NCBI RefSeq assembly: GCF_022539665.2
Contig: NC_081337.1
Location: 2,642,679 to 2,706,678, forward strand
Direction: 5' to 3'
Origin: Daphnia carinata
Taxonomy: Eukaryota; Arthropoda; Branchiopoda; Diplostraca; Daphniidae
DNA length: 64,000 nucleotides
Shown here: one piece after another, positions 26,561-39,039 of the stretch
Position numbering within the stretch: position 1 is the stretch's first letter
Layout: each line of letters starts with the position of its first letter
Notes under the pieces: generated by a model
What the model was told of the DNA's origin: nothing
The model's input: the letters and a program-made list of their open reading frames with translations, nothing else
Databases searched by the model: none
Made by a program: the position numbers and the translations under genes

Positions 26561-29500
26561 AAAAAATGTTGTTCAAAATAACGGAGGGAAAAAAGATAAA
26601 AAGAACCAATAAACAAGCGACGTCTGTTGAAACGAGAGATTCAATGGAAAAAAAAAGGAAAGTTTTCTCATAACGTAATGCGTTTCGTTATGATGTTTAG
26701 TCAACCGTAAGTCGGTTGAACAACTTTGATTTGTTGCTTCGAAAATAATCAAACAGGAAGCGAATGCCGCTATCGCAAGTTATCGTCCCTACATTTTTTT
26801 CCCTTCACATACGCACACACAAAAATGTAAATGATGTCGGATCCGGTTTGCCGCAATTCCGCCCCCCCCCCCTTAATAAACGGACATTTTCGAAAAGCTC
26901 CAGTTGGCAATACCTTGGACAACGTCGTCATGGAAATTTGATCAACTCTTTTCATGATTATGATTCTAATGAAAATGTCTAGTGGCCTCTTCGAGTATCG
27001 ACGCTGCACAAAAGAATTGGAAACGTTTGAACTGTTTGGATAAACAACGGCCGCATATTGAACAACGATGCAAGTCAGTCATGTGAAACTAGTCATAAAC
27101 AAGGCCAAAGGAGGGGGGTAACGTGAGACGTCTTTAATCCTTGTGTTTGTCACGCAAATGTGGGTGGTCCATGCCTCGTTTGACCAAAACAAGTCAGCAC
27201 AAAACAAAAACGAAATTCAATCATTTTTCCCTATTGCATAACTTTGTACTGGCCCTTTCTCCAATGAATTAACATGCGTGTAGTACAAACGTAGCAAGAC
27301 CTAAAAATTCCCTGTTGAACAACCTGTTCCCCCCCCCCCCCCATTTCAAACATATAATCAAATGTTGGACACACAAAACTATCAGTGTCCGGCGATCCTT
27401 GCGCATCGATAAAACCCAAAAAAAAAAAAAAAAAAAAAAAAAGGCCGACCGGAGTGTATCAATTCCAATGACGAATAACATCTTTTGAAAGAAAAAACAA
27501 GCAAACAAGAGGCAAGAATGACGACAAAAGAATAAACGAGCGTATTGGTATGAATTCAAAACGACGACACACGTTGCGCTATGCATTTATTATATGTAGT
27601 CTATAGGACAGCAGTAGCCGAACCAGCCCAACCAATTGGCATTGATGAATGACCATTCGGAAAGACTCTTTGACGTTAATGCCCTTTTCTCTCTGTCTGT
27701 TATGTCCAAAAGAGGAAGACGGCCATAGCTTTTGTCGGACCCTCGCTTTAACAAAAAAAAAAAAAAGCTCACCCAAAAATAAAAAGACATTCCAACTATA
27801 GAACTGATGTTGATCGATTCTTGTCCATCATCACGCGCGGCTACCGTTTCCAAACACAGAAGAGATTCAAATATGTTTTACATACGACGTGTCCAATAGA
27901 GGGGCACTACAGTCTGTTAAAAAAAAAAAATGTGTAATATTTATTGTTTCCCAATAACATGTGTCAAAGGAACATTTCGCCGCCGTTATGTTCGAACTTT
28001 GGACAATGGCATTCGTCTATCAACACAATCAAAAATAGTTTCTTTCTTTTCCAACTCCGAGTTGGGACGCTTTAAAAAAAAATAAAAAAATAAAAACCTA
28101 TCAAAAAGACAAATCGTTTTGTAGGGTTAAATTTTGCGTGCTCAAACAACAACAAATTCAATTTTCTCCTCGCCCAAGTTGGTCGGTGGTGAGAGAAAAA
28201 TGACTTTGCCTTTTCTTTTTTCATTTCCCCTCTGCGTAAGCGATTGACAAACGATCGTTTTTCCTGCCTAAAGTGAGAAAGCTTTCAGCCAAAAGTCTCG
28301 CATTTCCTCCACGTCCCCACCTCTCTTTTTCAGATAGAAAAAAAGAAAGAAAAAAGGGACGTGTCTACTTGGAAAGTCTATAAGGATACATACATGGATC
28401 GCGTACATCTCCTGTATATTAGATGGATTGGTGTGCATTTTGTCAGCTGCTGCTTCCCGACGGAAATGTCGCACTGTGGTCCGGATATATCACCCACCCT
28501 TCTTCTCATTGAACTGGCGAACGCACGAGGGGGGGGGAAGTTTCTTTCAACAACTCGCTACAAGAATATGAAAAACTCTGAATTTTTTTCTATGTACGTC
28601 GCCAGGGAAAAGTTCCTATTGTGAAATGGATTTTTTTTTTTATTCTGTTCACCGATGAAATATTCACAGCCAGAAAAGAAAAAAAAAAAAAAAAAAGTCC
28701 ATTAGGAACGATTTTAATGAACCAAATTTTTCTATTTCAACATTTTACAATTCCCCATAAGAAGAAGGAAGAAAAAAAAAAATTGGTCGGGCGCTAATGA
28801 TGACGTTCACTTAGATCAAACACTAATCAAGTAGTTAATACAAGTGGGCTGCCATCATCAGCCATCATTTGTACGAACCATAGAAACATCGATTTTACGA
28901 TTGCAATTTTTTAAAGCGTCCATTCATCAAAGTGAACCAAGATTCTAAATTTACAAAATGCCTAAAGCGAACGAACAATACGTTAATAAAAAAAAAGGTT
29001 TCTCATGATGTCTACCCTTATTTTTATACAGAAAGAGAAAAGACACATCGTTGTAATCTGACAAACTCATCCGAGTCCTAGTGGGGGGGAGGGGGGTTTA
29101 TTTTTTTCTTTTCCCACGACAAGTTTTTCGACTTTTACGTGGAACGGATTGTCAGAGACACACTGTCTTTGACTTGGACCCCAAAAGAAAAATGAAAAAA
29201 AGAAATAAAAAAATAGGCAATCACGGTGTGCGCAGCGTTTTTTTTCACGCACTCACGTGCATGGAGCAGACTTGATTTTCTGCTCCGACGAACTGGAATC
29301 ATCCAGCCACTGAAACTCGTACCGTATGTAGGTGTAGAAAGGCCTGCAACGTTAGACTTGATGACAGAGTCTCTTCGTGTCACATCTCAACTTGTCGCCA
29401 AGTCCGTTCGCTCTCTACCCCCCGACAGCCAACACAGACACACACACACACACACAAGGGATCATCAAAGTTTGTAAGCTGAAAGCGTCATCCCACTGTC

Positions 29501-32000
29501 GGTTGATTTAAGAAAACACTTGGCGTCTATTCGCTTCTCTATTCCAAAATGTCATGAGAGTGCGTATATATATATATATATAAAGCGAAATTGGTTATGA
29601 AGTCCAACAAAAGGGGTCCAGCTCCCATCAGAGCCGGGATTAAGGCAGACCGTTTCCATTATTGTTATTATGCATATTCACTGGCCCACGTGATGATTTT
29701 TGGTCGGACCTCTTTTGTTGTATCGACAAAAACTTTATGAGGATTCTTAGACCCGTCTCTCCTTTCCAATTTCCTGGATTTTTTTAAGAATCTGACCAAT
29801 ATTTTATAACCTTGATAAACTTTAAAGAAAAAAAGGGAAGTGTTCTTCACCGGAAAGAAGCCGCGTCGAGATTTGAAGCCAAGCCAAACAAAAAGTGCAA
29901 GATTGATAGAACGAAACAAGACGCCCTGTACGCTGTCATTAAATAAATAAGGAAACATGTCCTTGTTTTAGGTGTCACATGTCCAACAATAGAGTCATAA
30001 AATCCGTTTTTGAATAAAAAGAAATTGAATTTTTTTTTCATCGATAATCATGCCGTTAAAAAAGAAAAAAAAAACAAAAACATTGTGTGTCTCCTACATT
30101 TAAACTGCTCGTCTATGAAACGCGTACATCAACGTCAATCGATCAATCAATAAGTTGGGTCGTCCAATTGTGTGTGGATACATCCGCCATTCTCGACAAC
30201 AACGACTAGCGGCACACACAAATAATGTGAATTTATTCGATTCCGAGTTCAATCATGTGTTGACATACAGTACTGGCAAGAAAACACACGGCGATTGGAT
30301 GTGAGAGAGAGAGAGAGAGGCAGTCTTGCGGATATCCTCGTCTCCCACTCGAACTCGATCGATACTCTGATAAATGTCCTTGTGTGCATGTTACTTGTAA
30401 AATATCAACAACAAAAAAAGGAATGAGAGTTTCCTTTCTAGAGGGGGGGGGGGGATGTCGTGATTATCTACCGACAGCAAAGACGTAAAAATGCCGAAAG
30501 CAAAAAAAAAAAAAAGAAGACTTGTTACATCTCAACACATTCCTAACCGGAAATGAACCAAAGAATTTGTCACAAAAATGGATTTTTGAAATAGATGGCA
30601 GCAGTACAGCAATAGGCCTAACAAAAGTTTCAAAAGCTTCCTGTTCCTTACTCTTTTAGCGACCTAATAAAAGAGCTGGGCGTAACAATAGGTGGAGAAG
30701 GTCGGAAGCGCTAGACACCAAAAGAGAAACGCTTTCTTCCTTTCAAAAAAAAAAAAAAAAAAAAAAACGCCGCCGCGATGGCAGAATGACAAGCCTGATC
30801 GACTGGAAAATCGCTCTTATACTCAAACGGTTTGTTAGTGAAAAAAAAAAAGAGATGCGGTCCCTTCGTCGTATAAAAGAGGCGAGAACCGACAGATGGA
30901 TCACACCCCTCTCCCGCACGTTAGTTGGCGTCAACTGTTTAAAAGAGCGGATTTCTTTATAGCGGCGGATTTATATTTCAAATTCATTTTTTTTTTTTTT
31001 TCTTCTTCATTCGAGTTGACTAGGCAACAACAAGTAGGGATCTAAACATAGTTTTCAATCGCAATTCGATGGGAACGTCCCTACCTTTCATAGCGCATTT
31101 ATGTATCAAGAGGGTCGGTGGGGATAATAGAGTAGACGGCGATAAAAGAAAGTTGTACGATTTCATTGCATCAATTTACTGCGATGATCCGCTCTCCATT
31201 TTATTTGTTATAAAAAAAAAAAAAAGACGGCCTTTTCTTAAAAGCGACAGGAAATAATCATGGTAGTACCAAAAAAAAACTCGTTTCTATTCTATAAAGC
31301 AATCCAATCTAATCGAACGAGCTCCTCTGCCAATAATCGACTGCATTAAATGTGGTGATTTGTTTTCTTTTCTTTTCTTTTAACGATCGAGAAATAAGAG
31401 CGGTTAGCACAGATCGATACGTGATGTGACCATCCAATTGGTTGGCGAATGTCTTTCAAAAACGATTGGCGATATGACAATTATGGCATTCGTGCTGCAA
31501 AAGGCGCGGACCAGCAACGGGCCAGTCAGGTGGAAAGACAACAAGGGCGAAGTGGTCCAGAGTGTAACGAGTCGTCCCTCGTATTACATACATAACGAAA
31601 CGATGGAACATGAAAAAGGCGCTGGACAAAACGCATTAGATGGAACTGGTTCTCTACATGTAATGCCGAATCGTCAATGCACGGCACGTCTGCACAACAT
31701 TTTTCCCGTCTTTTGTACCACACACGGCCCATTATAGTTTGATTGCACGCTCCAGCGATCCGCAAGTTTTCACCGAACCAAATCCTCTTTTTGGAAAATG
31801 CGGACGGCTAGTTCAGCTGCTTGACCCAGACAAGTTCTCCATTTCTATATGAGATGCTCTCTTTATCGATCGACTATCCCGGCCCTATTTCAACCGGTAC
31901 TATTTCAAAAAAGAAAAAAAACAGAATTTGCTATCGCGTAATGAACGTTGTTGGCCGTTCATTTCAAAAAAAAAAAAAAAAAAAAAAAAGGAAAACGAGT
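26561..32000. other. Gene-free stretch with one TATA-type promoter-like site
   Basis: No supported gene. It contains a C run at 27330-27343, (CA)n near 29430-29456, (TA)n near 29567-29582, (GA)n near 30303-30319 and a G run near 30441-30453. A TATAAAAG site lies at 30872. A 103-codon frame at 31426-31737 is free of homopolymers but resembles no family I know. Confidence 0.55.
30872..30906 (+). promoter_or_regulatory. TATA box with correctly spaced initiator-like TCA
   Basis: TATAAAAG at 30872-30879 matches the TATA consensus. A TCACAC sequence follows with its first A at 30903, 31 bp from the first T of the TATA box, which is the usual spacing to a start site. No convincing exon follows, so activity is inference. 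Confidence 0.3.
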
Positions 32001-32332
32001 GATTGGACGATTAACAGGTCAATATTGGCGCAGGGTAAAGTGCTTGAAAGACCAGCCATCAACGCGTCTATTTTTGCACGGAGAGCAGAGTTTTTTTGTT
32101 TGTTTTTTTTATAGCCGAGTCGTATATAAATCAATCGAAAGCAGTCGACGAGTGAGTGGGTAGCTGGAAAAGCAATTGAGATCTATAGACGCGTTTGATA
32201 CAAGCGGGCAACGCTATTGCCAGTTATAGACGTACTTGCGCGCGCTATACTTTTCACGACGCTCTTGCCAACGTATTACTATAAGATGAGAGAGTAATCG
32301 ACTCAACGCCAGTTGATGATCGTTTTTGCCGA

Positions 32333-32365
<33 letters not shown>

Positions 32366-35300
32366 GTCTTGCCGCAAGCAATTCCGTACTGGAAAACAAC
32401 TTTTCATTGGCAATCAACGTGTTTTCTGTGACATGTACACCAGACAAAGTAAAAGAAAATCGCATTTCTATCAAGAAGAAGAAAAAGTTCAAAGCAAAAT
32501 GCTGAAGGCATCGCCGCCGATCGTTGCAATAGCAAGAAGAAGAAAAAAAAAAGAGAACGAAATAATACATACGCGTAGGTGTGTATGAAAAAGAAGAAGA
32601 AAACGAGGTGACATGTTAAAGTCAAGTGGGAAACGGATGGCGATGGAAGAATAGAGCTCCGGCTACATTGGTTTTTGGAGAACCTATTTGCAGTAACTCA
32701 GGATTTGCATCTTCAGAGCTGCCACACACATATCGCCCCCTTTTTCTTTATACCGCATTAGACGAGCTCGCAACCCCTTGTTTTCGTATGGCGTCCACGT
32801 ATCTTCCCTTGTACAGGCGTCGTTTTCGACGTGACCAGCAAACATTTATACACATAAAAGACCTATCGGCTTCTGATATCAAAAAAAAAAAAATACTATA
32901 CACGAGATGGTTTAACATTCCATTAGATGTCCCTCCTTTCCCCCAAAGCCTTAATTCCAGCGTATTGACTTTCCCCTCAATTGTACAGCGACATCGAACG
33001 TGAAAGAATATGAATCAAAAGAAATAGCAACTTGAGGGAATTGGCCAAGAAAAAGCACTAAAACGTCTCTCTCTTTCCCTTGCTTGATTTATAAAACACG
33101 ATATGATGATGGCAGGTTAGCCCTTCATCATCATCATCATCTCTCACGGGGAATATATATCCAGCGCGCACAACTCCCTCCACCAACCGATACATCCCCG
33201 AAAGAGTTTCACCCCCCTAGAAAAAAAAAAAAAGGGGGACGATGGATATCGAAACGCACGCTCAACTCGACGGTGTTTTATTATTCCATCTGTAGTGTCT
33301 ATTTCACACACACACAACCCTACTCGCGTATACACACACAAAAGGGGGTACGGTGTGTGTTTCGGCTTGCCCGTCATCGCCAGTGAAGCTCAAACGAAGC
33401 GTGCAGTTGCACATAAAGCCAGCAACTCGTCTGTGTACATCTACTCAAAAATGAAAGCGAAGCAGGGATTCCCCGAAGAACATCCAAATTGAGTTTTGCG
33501 CTGCTAGTCGTGGCTTGTCCATTACTTTTTACTTGATAGTTTTTTTTTTTTTTTTCCTACTGTTGGCAAGCTCTTCAGAGTGATCGAATTGGATCTGTCC
33601 AATGTCCGAAGCAAACGGGAAAATGTGTGTGTGTGTGTGTGTCTACGAGAGCAAAGTCGGAAAAGATTTTCGAACGTCCGAAATGAAGATGGAAGTTTGT
33701 TGAATCACGAGACGTGGCGATGGGAAAAAAAAGAAAGAAAATTCGATCATGTACAAGAGGAGATGAGAAAAGCCAATGAGATTTCAGTGACGTCTCTCTA
33801 GTTTTACTTCAAAATGGATCACGTTGAACGTGACGTTGAATCGATAACACACGCATTCGATACGTAAGATTACACACTTGCAAATAACTCTACACCCTTT
33901 TGTCATTGTGATGCTATAAAAATATGACGACATCGCAACCAACATCACACGAATTGTGCCCTAAACGCAGCCAAGACCAGAGTGACGGATCGATACTGGG
34001 CACAAAATTCGCAGCATTACGCATCGAAAAGTCCATTTATAGTAATGGCTTCGCGTGAAGCCTCCATCACGTGCACTAGATGAGCATTTCTCTTTGTATA
34101 ACACGGGGTGTCCGGGTGCTCGTCTAAATAACACAGACCAGTCAGCGAGCGAGCAAAAAAAAATAAATAAATAAATAAAATGAGTTTGAATATAATGAAC
34201 TATCTAAAATCGACCGGCGCATATTATGCAAGAAAAATAAAACCGGATCCATCAGAGTTGGCAGTTTGATGAAACATGTGATTCATAATTTCGTGCTGGC
34301 CCTTTATACTATGTAGAACGGTATTGGATCTATCTGGACAAACGATGTCGGGCAAAAGTTATTTGTCCCGCCGGACTGGGATGGGGAGGGGAATATGATA
34401 ATTTCCAGGAGTTTTGCGCCATCTACACACAGCTGACTCTATACGCTAGCAACTGAGATGCTCGGTCACTGCCATTCCCTACTCCCGCCCAGCAGTCACG
34501 TTATGTTTTCGTAAACAGAACACCAACAACAACTGTCCTAATTAAACACGCGAGTAACTTACCTTACTAAATAGGCGAGCTCTACGATGATTCGGCTGCT
34601 TCTCCGTCCTAAATAAAAACAAAGTCAATTGTTATTGTGGGGGCAAAAAAAATATTCTTGTTGCAACACGAGATTCATTTCACATGTATAGAGCCGAACG
34701 TACATGAAAGAACGATTTCAAACGTGCTTCTACTTGGCTTTTTTTTTTGTTTTGCTGTCGAATTCGTCAATATGTAGGCGTGCCGTGACGGACTTAAATG
34801 GATAGAAAAGCAACGAGCACCAATATATACATAGGCCCCTATTGACTGCGACTTGCTGAGGAAGCAAGAAGAAATGACACACACAAAATGGAGAGGAGGC
34901 TATTCACTGTGTTATCGCGTTGGCCGTACGAGTCAGCACCTTTTTTTTTTTTTTTTTTTTTTTTCTCCTTTTTTCTATTATTTTCTCGTATTTCCCTTTT
35001 TCGTTGATATAAAAAGGAGCCTATTTGACGATCACTTTCCGCAAGCTGTGAGCGACATGGAGAAAGAAAAAACGGAAGTGGTTGCTGGGCTAACAGTTAT
35101 GGATTGACGTGCATAAAGAAAGCCACCCTCCAAATCAATAATGTGCCAGAATTGTGTTTTTCGTCTTTCAGCCAATGACATTCAAATGAGAAATAGACGT
35201 AATTACCCAGTTATATAGCTGTTTTGAGCAATGAATAATCGTGGAAATGAGATGAGCACACGAGACATTGTTACATGCACTCATTAAAGTGTATGTTGCC

Positions 35301-38300
35301 ACGACGACTTGCAGTCTAGAACTGAACATGTCAATTGCCAAAGTCTCTTGAATTTCATCATCATTTGCTAACCCCTTCCTCTGCCTTTGTCCAACTGCTT
35401 TTTCTAGAACAAAAAACGAGGGAAAAATTCCAAGATGGCCGCTATCTCACCCTGCCTTCTTTTTTTTCCCTCGCTTTTCGTCTGCCAAGTTTAAGGCAAA
35501 GGGAAACCTAAACATTTTTACTTGTATCTTAGCCGAGTTTTTCTTTATGTAAGGATTTCTTTTAAAGTGCCACGACGACATAAAAAAAAAAAAAAAGAGT
35601 TGGCAGCAATCGAATCAAGTTGCTCTGTACACACAAGACTTGTACGGAAAAAAAAAAAGAACGAGGGAGTGGGAATCAAATAAAAGGCACGGTCGACAAG
35701 GGAAATGGAATAAAATCAAATCAAAAATTCAGCGCAGAGGTTGACAGTCGGACTTTTGGCTGATCTGATATGCACCAAAGCAAAGCTCGAAAAAAAAAAA
35801 AAAAAAAGAGTGAAAGGTTCAATAACATCATCAGACTACGGAAAGTATAGGACCTTCTCTTCCGATACGCACGTTTAAATTCAAGTCTCTACGTATAGAT
35901 CAACAATTAGTATGTACGGCCGACGAGATCGCCAGAGTGTGTGGGTTGATGTAATTCAACTAATGAGACTTTTGGGGAGCTGTATACAGCGCCAAATATT
36001 TGATGATGACATCATACATGGGTATATAGGCCTACATCAAGCGGAGAAGGCCATGATTCGATTACATCGACCACTGCTGCTCCTTTGTGTGCTGCATAAA
36101 AGTATAGAGATGTACTGCACATCTATCGCGTGTAGACATAAGCCAATAATGTGTGTAGGCACTACACACAAGGCCAGCCGGATCCAATTAGCTTACTTTT
36201 ATGTTGTTTGTAAATATATATATATGTCCAAAAATATGGCCAAGGTTTTCGACCTACTACTACTACTACTACTACACCAATGTAACGAGAAACAAGTTTT
36301 TTTTTTTTTTTCATGTGCAAGAGGGTTAGAAGGAACACAATTTTTATCAAACGATCAACTCACAGAAAAACGTCTGTCACTAAAAAGGGGGAAGACAATA
36401 AAAAAAAAAAAAAAAAAAAAAACCTTTGGTCCGTACAACTGACAAACATCTCGTCTGTAGATTTATAGCTCTTTAAGCAAAAAGAGAAAATTGACCCGGA
36501 TCCATATAGATCTTTTTTAAAAAATAAAGTTTTGTTTATAGAGAATGTCCGGGTAGATAGAAACAGCCTAGAGAGTAATATAACAAGACAAATCCATCCA
36601 CGGCTGTTTGTTGTTGTTTTTTCTCATTTCCATAGCAAGTACCACTCTGGATGAAAAAAAAAAAAAAAAAAAAGTAAACTCATCAAGGAAGGAACAACAT
36701 CGACAAAAGAGGAAGGGTGCTAGAAAACGGACTAATAGCTTACGTATATATATATATGCGCTGTGTGTGAGTTGAGCCTTTCTAACAAGAGCTGTATATA
36801 TATCTCAGGCTGGGTGTATGACACCTATATATTGTATGGGGAAGGGGGGGGGGGGAGAGGGAGGAGGAAGACGATCGATACATGTTAAAAGACCAAGTCT
36901 TTGGCCGGGGTGCACGCGACACGATCGTTTAAGCCGACATGCTGCTCTCGGCCTTTTTTTTTTTTTTCTTCTTCTTGCTGCAGTCGAAAACAAAAGCCTC
37001 TTGCCCTTTCTATAGAGCCCAGTCCCCTCATTGAGTTCCGCGTTTTTTTTTTTCTTTTTCTCTCATTATACGTACCCCCGTGTTGGTTAAGGCCGGAGAT
37101 GGAGGCGTCTATAAGTTTTGATTGCGCGACGCCCGACTTTCTTGCTCTCGCCTACATATATAGAATAATAGCTACTGGGGTGTGTGTGTGTGTGTGTCTC
37201 TCAGGAGAGTCGTTTTTATTTCCCCCTGCGCAACGCCGAAATAATACATCTTGCACGCAGCAGACGCACAATTCAAAACAAAACAATCTCGCCCCGTTCT
37301 TCATTCTCCAGCTGCGGGAAAATGCTCAATGCGATCAACAAGACAAAAGAAGGCCACGCGTGTATGGCCCCTCCGGCTTTGATTGCGCGTTTCCAACTCA
37401 ATCACAGAGCCTCTTTTCCCTTTTTTCTATCCATATTACACGAATAGGAAATCTTTAGCGTGAAAAATAGAGAGCATCATCGACGTATATAGGCCTTGCT
37501 ATATGTAGGCTGATGATCACTCGTTCTTTGAGACCGGGAATTTTTCAGCGTGAAAAAAAGGGAGCATCCGTAATGGGTAGAGAGGCCATTGATGTGAGGC
37601 AGCAAAAAAATAATGCGACGACTTATTCCTGAAAAAAAAAAAAAAAAATCTAAAATCGATAGAAGAGATGTGTGTACAATGTAGGCCTTGGTGCATTATA
37701 TCGATTTTTCATTAGGCACGCTCTAAATATCTTATCGAACAGCACCAAGGCATACGTCTTGATTATAATGAGAGGCCTACGGGTAAAAAAGAGCGATGAT
37801 GGCCAGGAGGGATAATGAACGTTCCAAACACTAAATGACAGCCATTCATCATTTGCTGCTGCTTTTCTTTTCTTTTTTAATCCCAAAAGAATATGCATTT
37901 TAATATGAAGCGTACAAGATGGGGCGACTCACTGACTTTTGTCTGGACATGTGATGGCCAGCAATAGGTGAGAAAATTTTTCCGACGAGGATCAAGTGGA
38001 AAGAACTTTTAGGTGTTGTTCGTCTATCGTGACCGTTAAAGAAGCCGCGCCAAGTTTTAAAATAAGTTGGCCAATGACTGGCAACAATAGACCGACAACA
38101 AAGAAAAAGAAGACACCAATAACTGTGTATCTATAACAATGTTGTCTTGCAACTCTATAGTGGGCCTATTGACGTCATCTGCAGGTACGTGTTGTCGCCC
38201 TTTTATAATCTCCGGTGTAACACGTAGACGCCGATGTAAGGCCTCGTGTGCCCCCCTCACGGCACAGCCCGCAAAACCGATTGATTTCCATTTTTTTTTT

Positions 38301-38650
38301 TCTCTCTCTCCCTCTCTGTCGTACAGACACACACTAAACAAGATCAGTACAGCCTATTTCTCATCCAAGTCTCGTTATATGTCGCGACAGCGAGAAAATG
38401 AAATGCGTCAGCAACGCTCGTCGAAGCCAATTTGGCAAATCAGCCAACAAGAAGAGAAATTCAATTTTTCTTCTATAGTAGATGAATTTGTAAATTTTCT
38501 TTTGACTTATTCATCTTTGCCTCGTAGTTTCAAGATGGAAAACAATGCATGGCATACACCTATAGTCTTTAACTTTATTTATCTTTGTTGTTTCTAGCAA
38601 ACCAGACTCCATCTAGAAAACGAATGATGAAAATGAAAATGTCGAGAAAG
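32001..38650. other. Gene-free stretch before the gene cluster
   Basis: No supported gene. It has T or A runs at 32338-32365, 34941-34964 and 36401-36422, (TAAA)n near 34162-34178 and (CTA)n near 36256-36275. Also present are an inverted AGATGGCG motif at 34417-34424, a diverged direct repeat at 37447-37568 and a palindromic CRE at 38170-38177. The two longest open frames of the region (35912-36442 and 38139-38597) show no recognisable domain. Confidence 0.55.
37447..37568. repeat. Diverged 32-bp direct repeat
   Basis: 37447-37478 and 37537-37568 share 27 of 32 positions (core AGCGTGAAAAA then GAGCATC), with copy starts 90 bp apart. Each copy is followed within about 30 bp by AGGCC. Confidence 0.6.
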
Positions 38651-39039
38651 CGTACGATAGATGGCGTTTAAATCGGTAGGTGTCAAAAAATATATGCAAA
38701 ACATCACGTACTGTTTGGCGGCGCGCCACAAGCTTGTGTAACAAACTCGGCTTAGTTTAAGTCATTCCGCTGTAACGCAAGAGTTACGGTCGTCGGCAAT
38801 GACATTACAGAAAGTCTACTAAGTCGTCACAGTCTAATAATCATCAGTTGCATTAGATAGATTTCTGGACTACAGGGTTTTGGAGTTAAGGCATAACTCT
38901 TTGACAGTGTGTCAGTAGCTGATAATCTGCTTTGTACACTGTTTGGCTGTTTGTATGAGAAAAGCCAAGTTCACATAGGTAACTTACCATAATTGCGAGC
39001 CAGTAAAATAGTTCCAGGTTTTTTCTTTTTAGTTCTGAC
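38651..39039 (+). promoter_or_regulatory. Upstream region of the ABCB6-like gene
   Basis: A TAGATGGCGT motif lies at 38658-38667. Just before the start codon, a pyrimidine tract ending in AG (39020-39032) looks like a splice acceptor, so the ATG may sit near the start of a second exon with the 5' UTR partly upstream. No canonical TATA box was found. Confidence 0.4.

Noticed and set aside
31426-31737. 103-codon frame without homopolymers
   Set aside because: No signal peptide, domain or splice partners; length is compatible with chance.
324-36034. TAGGCCTA palindromes at 324, 30613 and 36027
   Set aside because: Three copies of an 8-mer is only slightly above chance and they share no flanking sequence.
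38139-38597. 152-codon frame just upstream of ABCB6
   Set aside because: Contains Phe/Ser runs from a T tract and CT repeats, no recognisable domain, and is out of context with the ABCB6 start.
1-38650. Many 60-170-codon open frames
   Set aside because: They are mostly made of Lys, Phe, Pro or Gly runs from homopolymers, overlap on both strands, lack splice context and match no family I know.
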